64,000 nt of DNA from Chondrilla cf. caribensis (taxonomy: Eukaryota; Porifera; Demospongiae; Chondrillida; Chondrillidae): positions 1,066,659 through 1,130,658 of the forward strand of contig OZ026568.1 of NCBI GenBank assembly GCA_964020155.1, in the 5' to 3' direction. Below are positions 28,632 through 42,436 of this stretch, in pieces. Within the stretch, counting starts at the first letter, position 1. Each line of letters opens with the position of its first letter. The position numbers and the translations under genes are program-made. Under the pieces are notes generated by a model. The model was not told the origin of the DNA and searched no databases. It saw nothing but the letters and a program-made list of their open reading frames with translations.

Positions 28632-29034
28632 ATACATACATATATACATGGGTAAATGTGTTTGTACATCTCCTACATGTATATCCCATACGTATGTATG
28701 TTTGTACTAATTTGTATGACAGCATGTATATTCTGTCCCACTGTACAGCAGATTTGAAATGTGGTCATACCTGTTGTGGTGCATTTAACTGTGGACTCAA
28801 TCTGATGTGTCATTGTTTATTCTTTCCCAGCCTAACTTTGAACTTGTTGAACGATTTGCGTTTTATGAACGAGCAAAAAAGGCTTTTGCTGTGGTAGCCA
28901 CCGGGTAGGTGTTGTGAACTGATTTGTGAGCTGTGTGTTGTTGGTGACTCTATCATCTCTGTCCTTCCACCTCCAGTGAAGGCGCTCTCTATGGTAACAT
29001 CATACTGAAGAAAGGTGTACTGCCACCGGATTAG
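27628..29034 (+). CDS. FUOM: Fucose mutarotase
   Basis: Six exons in frame: 27628-27712, 27784-27852, 27994-28064, 28354-28455, 28831-28904, 28977-29034, giving 152 aa. It starts MVVLKNIPRILSPELLSVL and contains GHGDEIVLADANFP, the conserved His/Asp region of the RbsD/FucU fold, and FAFYERAKKAFAVVATGE, then GALYGNIILKKGVL. It interconverts alpha- and beta-L-fucose for fucose salvage. The length is normal for the family. The exon 4 donor is formed by the first GT of a (TG)n array. A broken second copy lies at 53720-55222. Confidence 0.95.
28456..28630 (+). repeat. (TG)n arrays starting at the donor of mutarotase exon 4
   Basis: Two TG runs, separated by a GTATGTATGCATGC stretch, begin exactly after AAGGAG. 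Confidence 0.95.
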
Positions 29035-29218
29035 ACTGAAGCCTAATTTAATAATTTGAATATCATAGTACAGTACATGCATACGCATTATCTCTTAGTT
29101 ACTAAGCATATTGTTTATAATTTCAGATGAAGTTTGAACTCCAAAAGTTATAATGCCCTTTCCCTGGGTCAATGTGTTAATCATGTTCATGTATGTCCAC
29201 AGTTGTATAGAACATAAT

Positions 29219-29224
29219 AATAAA
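29219..29224 (+). terminator. Possible poly(A) signal of the fucose mutarotase gene
   Basis: AATAAA 185 nt after the stop codon in AT-rich sequence. Confidence 0.4.
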
Positions 29225-29902
29225 ATAGTACAGTAGGTATCATATACGTAGTATTATTAATACGTATAATGATATTTTTGTAAATAGTATTGATATGACA
29301 TAATATTGAAATTTATAATAATATAGTCCAGGACATTATTTTACAACACTAAAACAACCTAATTACCAAATCTGTGAAACCAATGTTAATAATCCCTCAA
29401 GTCAGTCTGTTCTCTATAGGAGATCCATGCAATATTTACATGACAAGTAACATTAACAATTTAACAGCATATTAAGCATACACACACATGTATGCACATG
29501 AAAGGAAATCTTTGCAGTTTAATATGATGTAACAGTATATACTAGTGGTCGCATTCATAATAATATTATGGAACTGCAAACTTTTTTAGATTTAATTGCA
29601 TGTTCCATTATCATTATTATATTGCTCTTCATTATATTACTGTATCTATATAGATATACTGTGTATATTACCTACATAGGTACTATATATTACATGTACA
29701 TATTGCATAATATACTGTGTATGTTGTATATACATGTAGGTAACCATTATCATTGCTTGTCATACATTGTATGTTTAGATACTGGTACTGTATATACACA
29801 TACCTATAAATTGTATAGGCACTGCACATGCTTATTGCATAATATTATGTGTGTATACTGTGTCTGTTGTAGGACTGTGCAATTTTATATCGGGTTCTGT
29901 CT

Positions 29903-29965
29903 CTGATCTCTGTCCTTCGACCTGCCCAGTGAAGGTGCTCTCTATAGTAACATTTCACGACAGAA
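29903..29965 (+). pseudogene. Remnant of a duplicated mutarotase last exon
   Basis: ctctgtccttcgacctgccc then agtgaaggtgctctctatag matches the intron end and start of the last exon at 28960-28995, then decays (acatttcacgacagaaag) without a usable frame. Confidence 0.7.
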
Positions 29966-30322
29966 AGACAGTATTAAGCTATCCAGCTTTGACTATTGTA
30001 TTATACGTATATTAAAGGATATAACTATTGTGTAATTGATATTGTGTAGAATTATATTTTCTTTTGAGTGTTATATTACATGTTTTTGTCTATATGGTGA
30101 ATGTATGCATGTATACACTATGACATTAGCATGTCAATCAACCTATCTATAATATATTAATCAATGAACTATAAAGAAAATACAAAAGAGTAGCTTAAGA
30201 AAAAATCACATCTGTTGTTATCTCTATGCCACACATCTGAGGTAAACTATGTAGGACACTACACTTCTACAATTATACCTTACTAGTCTCACTACCACCT
30301 TGCTACTAACTATAACTATACA
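29966..30322. other. AT-rich intergenic
   Basis: Nothing is seen here apart from the probable 3' UTR of the PARP14-like gene that ends at 30323. Confidence 0.6.
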
Positions 30323-33300
30323 CTACTTAAACGTTATCAGATAATCCGGGTATATCTGGGCATCTGAAAAGATCACAAAGATGCCGAAACCATTGGTTAC
30401 TGAGTCATACAGAATAGAAGGTTTGGTGGGATCTTTGGGAGGTGGCACAATCATACCCTTTCTTCCATGAGTGTACTCGCCTGTTAGGACTCGTGCATAG
30501 TACATGTGTTTATTTCCAGAGCCGTCCGGTGCAGCATAAGTATCTGAAGCAGAGTATCCAGCTGTTGTGGCAAAGTACACACCTCGTCCCAATGCAACAG
30601 CTACAAAGTATAAATGGGAATATTATTAGTATGTTTTCAAAATAGGATAGCAACATGTATATACATACCATTTTTCCCAGCAAATGAACGATTAAAACCC
30701 TGATGATTGATCTTATCAACTGTATCTGCTGTACAACCGTGGAAAAGCCTTTGCTCATTTTGATGACCTTCAGGGTTTGAATTGTCCATTGCCCTTTTTC
30801 GAGATGCATACTGCCCATAAAGACCAGGATTTTGAATCCTCTGTATCTTCACAATGCCTCCATAAGGGCTGATGCCTCCCCCAAAAAACTGGCCCACAGG
30901 AACCATTGATTTCGAAAACTCCTGCTCAACTTCTTTGTACTCGGCACTTCCAGGGTCAAGGTCAACAACATAGCATTCTCTGTTATTTTGTGGCATGGGG
31001 TCCCACGTCTTAGGTCGCTCACCTACATATACAAAGAGAATAAATTATATTAACTAACTATATTAGATGTTTGTAGGGGATGCCTGTGCACCCATATCAT
31101 ATCAGATTGATTTAAACTTCTAGAAAGAAATGCTTGATACAAACGATAATAATAATAATAGTTACGTATGACTCACTCACGAAGAGGGTAGGCAAAATAA
31201 AATACAAGACCAAGGTGATGCTGAGGTCGAGTAATTCTATTCAGACAGATGACTAAGTTGTCGCCCATTTACCAAAGCATATGCACTGTACTAAAATTCG
31301 TAAAATGCTTTAGAATATTATAAGAGTGATAATAGGTTAATTGACGGCACCCTGCGGTATTGCAACTGGGATTGCAGATATATTACACATAACCAGCCCA
31401 TTCCCATGGCTGGATGTCTGGGATGTCCCACTATAAGGGGGAGACTCCAAATTTCATGTAAATACCTTCTTTTTTCTCCTTTTCAAGATCCTCTCTTTCT
31501 TGTTCTAGATCCCTTCTCTTGATTTCTGTGACGGTAAAAGGGGGGACTACACCCTCTTCTTTCATGGCTTGCAGATCAACCTTAAAACGTTTTTTCTCGT
31601 CTTCAGTGAATACGTCAATGACGATTTGCTGCTTTCCTTCACTGTATGCCTCTTCAATCTTTATGTTATTTGTAGGATCATAGTCTTGGAACTGCCCTTG
31701 CTCGTCTTTCCATTGCCAGCGAATCTTTGCCATAAGCATCTTGGCTTCTTTATCTCGCTTCTCCTGGAGTTCCAGTCTGTGAATGGCTTCCAAGACAGCA
31801 TTCTTCACAAGCTGGACGTCTGCTCGATCACCCTTCATTTTAATAGTGTTCAGAGGAGCTTTGTCGATAGTAATCTTCACATGAACACTTTTTGCAATGT
31901 CTTGCAATTCTTGAACAGTTGCATCGGATAAATCGTCTACCCTCTCGCTGTTCACTTCATCGGGGATGAAATTCTGGTCGATAAGCATCTGAACCTGCTT
32001 CATAATCTTGTCCACCACAGGCCTACTGCTGGCAAACACAACAATTACCAACACAGTCGTCTCTGAAAATGTTAATGATTGATCAACGCCAAGACCTCCT
32101 GTCATGTTATCATGGGACTGTGACCCATCTCCTAGACCAGAAAATGAGAGGTAGGGTGTTGTCTGTGGCACCATAGAACGGATATACCCACTCACTGAAG
32201 AAACAGCACTTCCTACAGTTGAGGCTATCCACCTTAAAACACCTTTTTCTATTCCATTCTCTTCAAAAGCTGATGAAAAGCTTTCAAACAGCTCTTTCTC
32301 ATAAAGAACTATTTTAACATGCTCAAGAACTAATGCTTCTGCATCAGACTCCTTGCTAAATGCAACTATAGCCTCACAAATGTATCTGGCAGCCTCTTTA
32401 GCACTAAAACCGTGATGACCAGTTCCAATGGCAGGGAGTGCAATGGAATGCAGTCCAGCGTGTTCTGCTTTGTGTAAAATACCTTCAACAGTTTGGGTTA
32501 GCTCTATTGGCTTCCTAGGAGCACGAACATGGAGCACTTTCTTACACTTCAGTCCACCAGGTCGACCTGGTCCTGTTACAAGGACTTTGCCTGAATGGAG
32601 TTTGCCTTCCCGAGCAACTACACCTTTGCATTCATTTTGCAATTCCTGGCCTCCTTTCATGAGGAATGCACGCTGTACACCAACGTTCATCAAGGTCAAA
32701 TCTTCACTGGTGCTATTTACAAGACCTTCGCTGTCATCATTCGTTATGTCTCCATGAATGATATCGATTGTGAGACTGCCAGATTTGAAAGAGTGGAGGA
32801 TACTGGATTGTATGGGAGATCTGAAACTTGACACAGAGTCAGGTTCAGTGTGCTCATCCACAGATATCCAATCAGAGGGTGATGGAAGTGGTGTTGGTTG
32901 CATTTCTTTCTCGAATTCCTTATGCATGTGATCCATAAAAACGACCAAGAGTACTTTCTTGATGCTTGTATTTTTGTTGTTGAGCATGTACTGTGATATT
33001 GTGTTCACCATCACTTTAGCCACAACATCACTTGGGAACCCGAGGTTTCCTGTGCCAATTGCTGGGAAAGCCACTGAAGACACCTTGAGCCTGTCGCACT
33101 CTTCCATCACCTTTATGATCATGTCTTTCATGCTCTGTTAAGAAGGAATAAAACAGATTTGTGAATTAAACTGTCTAATAGACCAAATTTTGTTTGTAAA
33201 TCTGGAACACTAGCTGTTGTAATGCTTACATCATGGGCCATGAAGGATTCACAGAATGTATAGAATCGTAACTGTAGGACCGATTATTATACTTGTATTT

Positions 33301-36300
33301 GAACGACACAGTATCTGTAATTGTAGTCATATTAAGTACGTACGTATGTTGAAACACCTGTACTGAGATCATCATATCTGACTTCCAATGCACTAATTCA
33401 AAATAAACAGAACCCGCCCAGTGTAAACAAGTTTACAAAACTGTCTAGATCAAAAGTAAGATCACGCGTACTATTCAAAACAAGTTTTCTTAGTTTCGAT
33501 ACTTCAGTGAATCCTGTGTGAAGTGACCTGCCAATACAGTGGCCATAATGTAACTGTATTGGCAGGTAACTTCTACATAATAGGCAGGTTGTAAGAAGTG
33601 TGTATGCAAGTGAACTTTCTGTATATAACAGTCACTTTTTAGATCTCAAGGACACCCACTGTAAACAGGTTCCACTGTATTGGGGTCACAATACCAAATA
33701 ACGCAATACAGTGGAATCACTCTATTAAGGACACTCTGGGGCCTTAATTGTAGTCCTTATTACAGAGGTTTCCTCAATTCAGAGGTCATTTAATACACTA
33801 CAGTACTACACTGGGACACAGAATGGTGTCCTTATTACAGAGGTTCTCACATTTCAGAGGTTTGTAATAGAGAGGTTCCACTGTATATGAGGGATGAAAT
33901 GAGGTAAATTGAAATTGACTCTTAATGAAAGTGAGCTATAGATAAGTCTTTATGTCAATGATTCCTCCATAACTAGGTGATTCTAATGACACATGACCAT
34001 AGGGCTATATCTCGTGTATATTTCTTCACATCCAGTTCCAAATTGCTCCACTCTACCTTATGCATGTACATATATAGTTTTACAATACATTACATTTCAG
34101 ATTTGGTTATTGACTAGTAGAACTTATTGGTTCAACCTTCAACAATAATATGAGCTAAGTCTCACCTTGTCAGCGGATGGTCCATACTGAGCACATACTG
34201 TGTGAATAATATACTGACAAGGAAGCTTTCCAGCAAGTGTTGTGGCAAATTCCCAATGGTCAACATTCCCATTCTTCTGTACATATTGCGTACATTCCGA
34301 TTGTAGTCCTTTACCACCTGCCTTGAGCAAGCTTTGTGCAACGGCACCATTCTTCAGGTTGAGGTCGTCGCTGGCTGTGTTCACATACACATCAACCTAT
34401 GTAAAATGACAGTTGAGAAAAACAACAAGTTTGTATATGAATAAGTGCAAATACTAGCTAACTTGTAAATAGTGGTATGTATGCAAGTAGGTCATTCTAC
34501 AGTAAGAACATATGTGGGTATTGCCAGCAGAAATTGCAGATTAGGAACATGTTAACATTTTGAGAAAAGGGCTGTCAAAGTACAGAATACAGAAATGTGA
34601 TTTCCATAATTGACTGCATCAGATTGCCAAGTATTGACAAACCAGCCTTTCAAGTAGTTATGCACTCTTACCTTACAGTCTGTTAGTTTCCCCTTCTTGA
34701 GTACAATGGCAGGTGAAATATTTTTGGTGGGAAGACGAGGACGATTTAGGGTAGTGGGCGTGGTTGTCTTCACTTTCTGCGGACCTCCTGGAGGTTTTTT
34801 CAGCAATTTCTTTTGGGGTGTGTGCGTTTTGCGGCTTTTTAATTCTGACAAAATCACATTCTGCAGATGGTGGTTGGTAGCGTCTGTGAAAACCTTTATG
34901 TGCTCTTTCTGAAACAGCATGATAGTGACCTTTATGTCACTGCTTGGATTTTCCCTAAAGAACTTCTCAACCCCACGGAACATTGCTCTGGCACAAATGT
35001 CCACAGGAACACAATAAATACCAGTGCTAATGGCTGGAAATCCTATAGACCTGAACCGTTTGCTTGCTGCTTGCTTGATACTCTCATACACAGCCTTGAT
35101 TATGTAACCCTCAGACTTTTCCTTCTCATCATGCCATATTGGTCCAACTGCATGTACGACGGCCTTGCACCGAAGATTTCCAGGATTTGTCATGATAACA
35201 GCATCTCCTACTTCCAGTTCCCCGCGGCGTTCAACATACTGAGTGCAGTCATCTTGGATAACTTTGCCTCCTTTGCGTACTATGGCTCCTGCAATACCAC
35301 TACCATGATTAAGACGTTTGTTTGCTGCATTCACTATTACATCGACGGCAAGTTCAGTTAAGTCTCCTGTCATTATATCCACTTGTTTTCCACCCTGAGT
35401 GGTCCCTGAGAGTACTTTTTGGTATGGTGCAGTGTCCAATTCCTGTTCAATAGCTGCCTTTCCTTCTTCTTGTTCTTCCAGTGTTGATACTTCAACGACT
35501 GCTTCTAGCTCTGCTCCTATCCCTTTAATTTGAAGTTTTCCAGCCGGAGAGAGAAAATGCTTCACAGCTCCTGGCCTTACAACTTCCTTCTTGTCTTTAA
35601 TGATGTCATCTCGTAAGGAACGAACAGCAGCTCCTAGTTTCTTCACAGGAGTTGTTTCCCCTTTCAAAAAAATTGTGGGCGAATGATGGCTGTCCGGATA
35701 TCTGTACTCCAGGGAGCTGGTCTCAATTTTCTTTGAAAGCTCCCTCCACGAATCAGAGTACTTATAGAGATATTCCCATTGGCCCCTCTCCAGTGAAATG
35801 GATGCTTCAGCAAAACATTCACTCTGCATGAAAGCTAGAAGACCCCTCTTGATTTCTGGAAAATGCTTGTTTTCACACACAATTTGCAGTTCACTGCAGT
35901 CAAGTAAAGGGTTAACGACAGCAACATAGTTCTTCTCGATCTCACTGCGTTTCTTCGTCCAGCTTTCCATGCGTACTGTGTGTCGGAACTCTCCAGGAAC
36001 TGTGATGTTTTCCACAACTAGGGTATTTTGAAGAGCCTTGGCTACCTTCATTGCAGGGTTTTGGGACCTCCCTACTATATACAGCGCAGTGGCAGGAGCT
36101 GCTAGATCAGGAATCCTTCCTTGGTCATCTGTAAAGTAATGGGAAATCCCCTTTTGAGCACGAATCTGGCTGTACAGCATTTGCCTTCCAGATGGCTTAC
36201 TAAGTAGGCCAACAATGGGGAGAGGCAGCTCAGCCTTAACATAAAATGGATGAAGCCGATTAACAGTTTCAAGGAACGCTTTGCAAGTCACGGATTTTCC

Positions 36301-39300
36301 ACTGACGTGCAATGTGGAGGTCTGCAAATTCACAGTGAAAATGACTTGCTTGTGCTCTTGCTGGAGATCTTCCTTCACTACCTCATTCAAGAAGACCAGA
36401 ACGTTGAGAGGCAGTTCGACTTCCTGCATATCGTCAAGGTTGTCTTGAACGATCCTTTCAACAGTTGTCTTGAGAAGTTGAACGGTATCCTTGATTCCCA
36501 CTAAACAAACATGTTTCTGGTCATCAGAGAGCGTAATGGACACATTTGGATTCTTTGTATGCTGCATAACAACTGGGAACACTTTTCCAGCCACCTCGCT
36601 TGGGATTTTCACATCATCTTCATGAAATGTTGAGAGAAAGCTAGATACAGTCTGCTCACACTTCATCGGCCATTCCTCATTCCATTCACTTCCATCCTGT
36701 GGCTCAACAAGGAGATTCTTATTGGCAGAATCCAGTTTGGCTAAGGCGCACTCATCCCTAAGGTTGTCATTTAGTGGATCTAAGCGGTCTCTGCTTTCTT
36801 TGAAATAATCGTATAGCAGAGGTGTCATACGATGTTGCAAAGGGGCATGGTTTGTAGCTTGACGTCGCACTTCCGTTGTCTTCGATTGAGTGATCCAATT
36901 CGTTAGAACTGGATGGTACGCTTGCAATGTAGTATTGTCACCCAGGGTAGCCATGTGGGTCTTCAGCAGCACATTCTTAGAAACTGTACAAATAGAAGAA
37001 AAAGGAACATGATACTTTGACTATTTCACTTTAGTTCATTTATATATGCAGGTATCCACATAACACGTAGATGTTGCAATGGATTCTGCATGTCTCAAAT
37101 GGTATTGTACAATTGATCATACACTCCATCTCTAGGTTTCAACTATGATTGGCATGAATTTTAACAACTCTTGCACTTCCTTTATTTCAAGACAGAAATT
37201 AGCCAATTGAAATTTGGAAAAATCATATTTACAATACTACTAAGGACTTGTGGACAATATCACATTTTAATTGAAACCATTACACTATCGTAGGTACCAC
37301 ATGTGCACATCTGAGAAGTTATCACTAACATTGTGGTTTCGTACTATTAAACCAGTAAATTTTGCTTAATGCGTAGGCAGATCATAAAGTCATAACATGA
37401 TTTAAGAGATGTGAAATGTTCAATTCAGCACTGTCAAATGCTGTATGAACTGAAAAAACCCTTAAAAATGTATACAAATATTTAAATATATTAATCAGAA
37501 AATAAATGAGCTAACCGATTATGTGCCATGATGTCATCGTAGTGCGAGACCCTCATGGCCGAATTGAATTCGTCGAATAGGTGCGATTTGTCTCGTCACG
37601 TGTTAGAAAAAAAGACTTCACATTTTAGCCTGAATACAATCAATAACATACCTGAATGAAGAAACAGAGTTGCGAGTGGCTTTACAGCAGAGAAGCGTCC
37701 ATCTACGAACAAGAGCCAGTGCCGAATTTTGCAGCTGGGAGTTTGGCAGGCTTTGTTAGAGAATAACTCCCTCACTTTCGATCGAATTCCTTTGTTCGTT
37801 TTATTACTAGGTAGCAGTTTGATAATAGAGCTATAGTCAACGCCCGTTTCGAGTCGATAGAAGCTTCCATGGCCAAGATATATGGGATTTATTGCTCCCT
37901 ATTTTTCCGGTGCCAATTGGCGTCATTGGTCGTTTAGGGTACTGACGCCAATTGGTGTTATTGGTGTATAATCAGTTAAAAGAATTCTTTCAAATTGTTT
38001 TTGTGCAACACAAGTGAATCATATGAACGGTACACATTGCAGGAAAAGTACACATTTCCACAGGATTTACCGCAAACATTTGTGAGTAATTTGCATAAAC
38101 ACAAAATGCATGAGTAATTTGCATAAGCACAAACACAACAACTGCCAAAATAAAATCCCCAAAGTTCAATTTAGCCCCAAATCACCAAATATTCGTATCC
38201 AATATTCCTGGCTATATGGTATTTCTATTGTCGGGGGCTCTCAAAACAGTTTATTATTATGCCAGTTGCCATAGAAGTGGAGTGTATAACTTGTTCAAAC
38301 CACCGGAGTATATTATGTATGCACGGCATACAATGACAGCATGGATATTATGATGACAAGATCAGCCTCAAACACATTACACGACAACTTCTCATGCAGT
38401 GTGAAAACCAACCTTCGGGTTTTTCGAATGTAATTATGGCCTCTCCTCTGCCAATCAGCCTCACTTCCTGCACGGACCCTCCGCCAGATCTCTTTTCATT
38501 GCTAAAATAGAGCTCAAGAAAGCCTTCATCACATTTTCCATCATCCATGTTCATAACATGAACACCTTGAATTGGTTCAATTTTTGCTGCTGTCAACCTG
38601 GCATTTTTCAAGGGTTTCTTAGGTCTTTGTATTTTATCAATGACTTCCTCAATGCTGCTACCTACATAAGATGATATTATCCTCACATCAACAAGTTTAA
38701 AAGGCAATAACAAACATTAGATGTAAGTTTTTAGAGTTATTTTTATTAGCTCGAGTCAGTAACCTTGCTGATTCGAGCTGATAAAAATAATCAATTTTGC
38801 AAAAGAAATAATTGCATAATAAATTTAATTTAAATGCACAGTACTAACCATCAGATATTTTCATCAATGCTTGAGTTCCATGTCTTGACACTGTGAAATC
38901 ATTGCCTTCTTCCAATTTAGTGATACTTTCCAAATAAAGATTCAAAAACTGATCATCTACCTCTGATTCAGGTGGAATACCATTCAAAATAATGGTGTTG
39001 TCAGGAGAACATCCTTTGAGGAGCTTTTGAACAGGATCTGTTTCACTTTCAAACAGTGACACCTGTAAGTTAATTCCCATCACTTTCCATTTTCGTTGCG
39101 ATACTCTTTCAGCCACTAAAAACCAACAGTAAACTGCAGCTGTCAACTTCAATGGGCAGAAGTGGAGTACCAAAAATTACATACATGTGGCGGACATTTT
39201 TAGAGACCGAACAATCACACAGATCAGGCCTGTAGAGGGGATTTTCATGAAGGAGATTCTAATTGCTAAATACTAAACATTGATATATGCTATGGAATAA

Positions 39301-40725
39301 CAAGCTTTCACAAACTATCTGTGGCACTAAATAAGGCCATATATTGCTCAAAAATTTAGAGTCGGAGAATCTAAAGGTCTCATATGGATAATACAAATGG
39401 CACAAACCTATATGGACCTGCCTATAGTCATCCCTTTCTCACCTTCAGGATCAACAAATGTAATGAAGGCAGTGTTTCCCTTAATGCTGATCCCATCCTC
39501 TGCTATGTCACCGCCTCCTTTGTTGTCATCATCAAATGCCATTGTTAGGCATAGTGCAGGATCCTTCCACTTTGGTGCAATACCAATTACTTTGACCACA
39601 GGACTCTTTTGAGCAGTGGATACTGGAGCTTTGCTTAGTGGAGGGGTTTCACATTTTTTTGATGCATCCAATGTGCTATTGGAGGAAAACACACTCGGAG
39701 ACTGTGGTTCTGGTTTGCCACTTGCTTGGGGAGAGTTATATAGGGTGCTTGTCGATATATCCCCCGTCTGAGAGTACTCTGCTTGTCTTGGCTGGTTAGC
39801 AAAGAGTGCATGTGTTGTCGCAGGAGGAGACACAGGAAATCTAGATGTAGGTGAGTCAGTGCAGACAGTCTCCTGAGTTCCAAAACTACCGCCTGGAATT
39901 GTTTGTCCCATAGGTGGCGAATGACATGGCAAATGTGCAGTCAATGGGCTGCTAAATGGAGTGGAACAGTCTTCACTGTCGTCTTGTAAAGGTGGCATAC
40001 ATTGTTCAGGATCTTGTCTGAGGGGAAACGTTTTACTCGTTAACGTTTGGGCTACCGAGAACTTGGTTCCTGTGGAACAAAGACTTTCAGAAGGTGGGGT
40101 ACCAACGCTAACTTTTACTTTGCAATTTCGAATGCTGTGTTGTCCTTTATACAGCTTTCTCTTCCCTAGAGTAGTGCAAAAAGGAATTGATCAATCACAT
40201 AATAAACAGTAGCTGTTGTTGTGATTACACTATGTCATCATAAATGCTTGTACATAATGCATAATATTTAGGTTACTAAACTATGATAGTTATGCAGGGC
40301 AACAGGAAGTAACCTGTGGGCCCAGGGACGGTCACAAAATGGATACTACGTGCTACCAATCTTAGGGTAAACTAATGTCTTTTTTATTTCTGACAATTTT
40401 CTTATAACATAATATAGCAAATTCGCTGAACCAGTAAGAAGCCCTAATAATTGGCAGCGTCATAATATATTTAAACTGGTCAAAATACAATACTCATAGG
40501 CAACGAGTAGTTTATGTACTTCGTATACATATATAGCCAGTGTTACTTACCGTTTTCATCCAATTCGGCTACTTCCAGTAAAGCTATAGTTCGGTAGTTC
40601 CCGATGTACACTACGTCCAAAACACGACCTGAACCACAACGAGCGCTCTGAAAATGCGCGACTAGATCTTCGGTAGTAAGGCGATCATCCAGCCCGCTTA
40701 CTTTGACCCACTCCACGTCTACCAT
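30323..40725 (-). CDS. PARP14-like mono-ADP-ribosyltransferase with three macrodomains
   Basis: Ten exons close at 2118 aa: 40725-40551, 40165-39443, 39115-38849, 38661-38413, 37750-37652, 36983-34672, 34396-34166, 33134-31466, 31022-30669, 30600-30323. Order: N-terminal RRM (~3-58), Ser/Pro-rich linker, RRM-like units (~240-470, NEKRSGGGSVQEV), KH-like repeats, macrodomain 1 (~1030-1210, VNAANKRLNHGSGIAGA), macrodomain 2 (~1265-1435), macrodomain 3 (~1465-1645), KH-like region, WWE (~1820-1895, WQWKDEQGQFQDYD) and ART domain (~1915-2118, LFHGCTADT, GRGVYFA, YPDYLITF). The third triad position is Leu, not Glu, so mono-ADP-ribosylation is expected, as in PARP14/PARP10. It probably acts in nucleus or cytosol; vertebrate relatives act in antiviral and interferon responses. 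The 99-nt exon at 37750-37652 can be skipped in frame. Confidence 0.9.
33709..33883. mobile_element. MITE with CAGTGGAA/TTCCACTG ends
   Basis: 175 bp, starting CAGTGGAATCACTCTATTAA and ending tagagaggttccactg, with TA on both sides. It is the complete member of the family truncated at 4870 and 19267. It sits in an intron of the PARP14-like gene. Confidence 0.75.
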
Positions 40726-41700
40726 CAGACTGATATTTTGAAATTCTAGGTGATGGAAGGCAATAATCGGTCAATTTTAGACAAACGCACAACATGCGAA
40801 AAACCTAAAATATGTCCTACCTGATTTTTATCAATTCAATTCAATCCTTCACAAAGGTTTAAAAGATAGCTCAAATACGCTAACCCTTCATTCAAATTAG
40901 ATCTACTCCACCGATTACTAGTCTAAGATAGCTTTCCAGGAACGATGACGAAGCCTCGAAGCAAATTGTTCCATTGAAGCCGGATACCTCCGTACTCTTT
41001 TGAACACATCAATGTCTCTGAAATGTAAGGGACAAAGCAAGGGTATTTCCGTTTCCGTCACGTACAAATCCAGCCAGAGTTACAACATAGATGCTCCATA
41101 CTACCCAACCTATAATATATTATTATGGTTACAACAAGTGATCTGTATCATTTTTGAACACTTATTAATTACTCCAATCAAAAAGTAACACTAAGATACA
41201 AAAATCCAGTTAGGAAGTAACTGCTGTGTAAAATGAAATACCTAGGAGTTCTCCTAACTAGATATAGCCACGGACACAGGGTTGACACCAAGCACAAGTA
41301 CAACTGAAAACAAGTCCAGTGGGAAGTGCCTTGGGCTTGGCAATGTCTGGTAAGGCTGTGGGATGATGATTTGCGACCAAATTAGAAGTGAAGTGCATTT
41401 TCTAAGGTGGGCCTGGATGCAAACACAGTGTTAGTGTGTGTTGCGCGTGCGGTCCGACTGTGCTAACTAAGTTATCGATTCATTGTATCCAATTTTCCTC
41501 ATTTTGACATCGTATGCCTACCATTTGCATAACTAAAACGCGTTCTAACCGTAGTTATTGGGTAATAGGTAAGCTTTATCCATGTTGCTCCAGATCCGTC
41601 GCAGCGACGTTGATAAGTGACCTATTGACGACGGAGTTTCGGAAAGTGAACTGCAACTTCAACGGATCATCACTTTCTACTAAGTCTACAAATTAGAAGA
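40726..41700. other. Upstream region of the PARP14-like gene
   Basis: No gene is seen. The 265 bp before the ATG should hold the promoter. I found no clear TATA box, interferon-type or kappaB element. 41000-41700 is unique sequence with scattered stops. Confidence 0.5.
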
Positions 41701-41725
41701 AAGTACGAAATTATGGGGCAGAATT

Positions 41726-42436
41726 ATGGATGGCCTCCCAAGAGGCCAACTACCATTTTTACTCAAGGCAGGATCTGACACCCTCCCCACTCCCATGAAT
41801 TTACACCGTTGGAGAATCCGAACATCACCTGCCTGTCACCTCTGCAAACATAGCCCATGCACCACAGCGCATGTTTTGTCAAGCTGTCCAACAGCTCTGG
41901 AAGATGGCAGATTCACATGGCGACATGACTCTGTTCTGCAATCCATCTATAAACACCTCCGAAACATCCTTAATGACTCCTTCAAGATCTTTGCAGACCT
42001 GCCTGGACTCAGAGCGACAGAATCTCCCCCAGCCACAATGCCACAAGAGGTAACTATAACTAGCTACCGACCGGATCTGGTCCTTATGCACGGAAAAGAA
42101 GTGCACCTTTTTGAACTCACAGTCTGTGGCAACTCGGAACAGGCAATGGCTGCAGCGCACCAGAGAAAATCCACCAAACAAGAATACATCCATCTCATCT
42201 CAGATGCCACCAGAGCAGGATGGAAAGCTAACTACACCACTTTAGAAATTGGTGTCCTCGGCCACTATCTTCCACCAACACCAGCTGAGCTTTCTGCAGC
42301 CTGTCCAAATATCCACCATACGTACTGGCTCAAAATCTTACAGTCTACAGCCAAGATTGCTATCAGTTGCTCATATTCTATCTTTTTAGCTCGCGATGAG
42401 CTTAAATGGTCACCCAGACCACTACTACCATCTTAA
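41726..42436 (+). mobile_element. 5'-truncated non-LTR retrotransposon, C-terminal part of the ORF
   Basis: A 236-aa frame ends at TAA. It carries a zinc-knuckle-like CHLC...HVLSSC motif followed by SYRPDLVLMHGKEVHLFELT, which fits the PD..(D/E)..V pattern of the restriction-like endonuclease in R2-type elements. The reverse transcriptase is absent, as in a 5'-truncated insertion. An AT-rich tail follows. It lies between the PARP14-like and protease-fusion genes. Confidence 0.6.

Noticed and set aside
34697..35361. Plus-strand frames over the PARP14-like gene (also 31.6, 32.4-32.8, 36.3 and 63.4-63.8 kb)
   Set aside because: They are antisense shadows of the long minus-strand exons and lack splice or domain support.
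41000..41696. Short frames upstream of the retroelement
   Set aside because: They are under 65 aa, with no splice sites or domains, and are probably chance.
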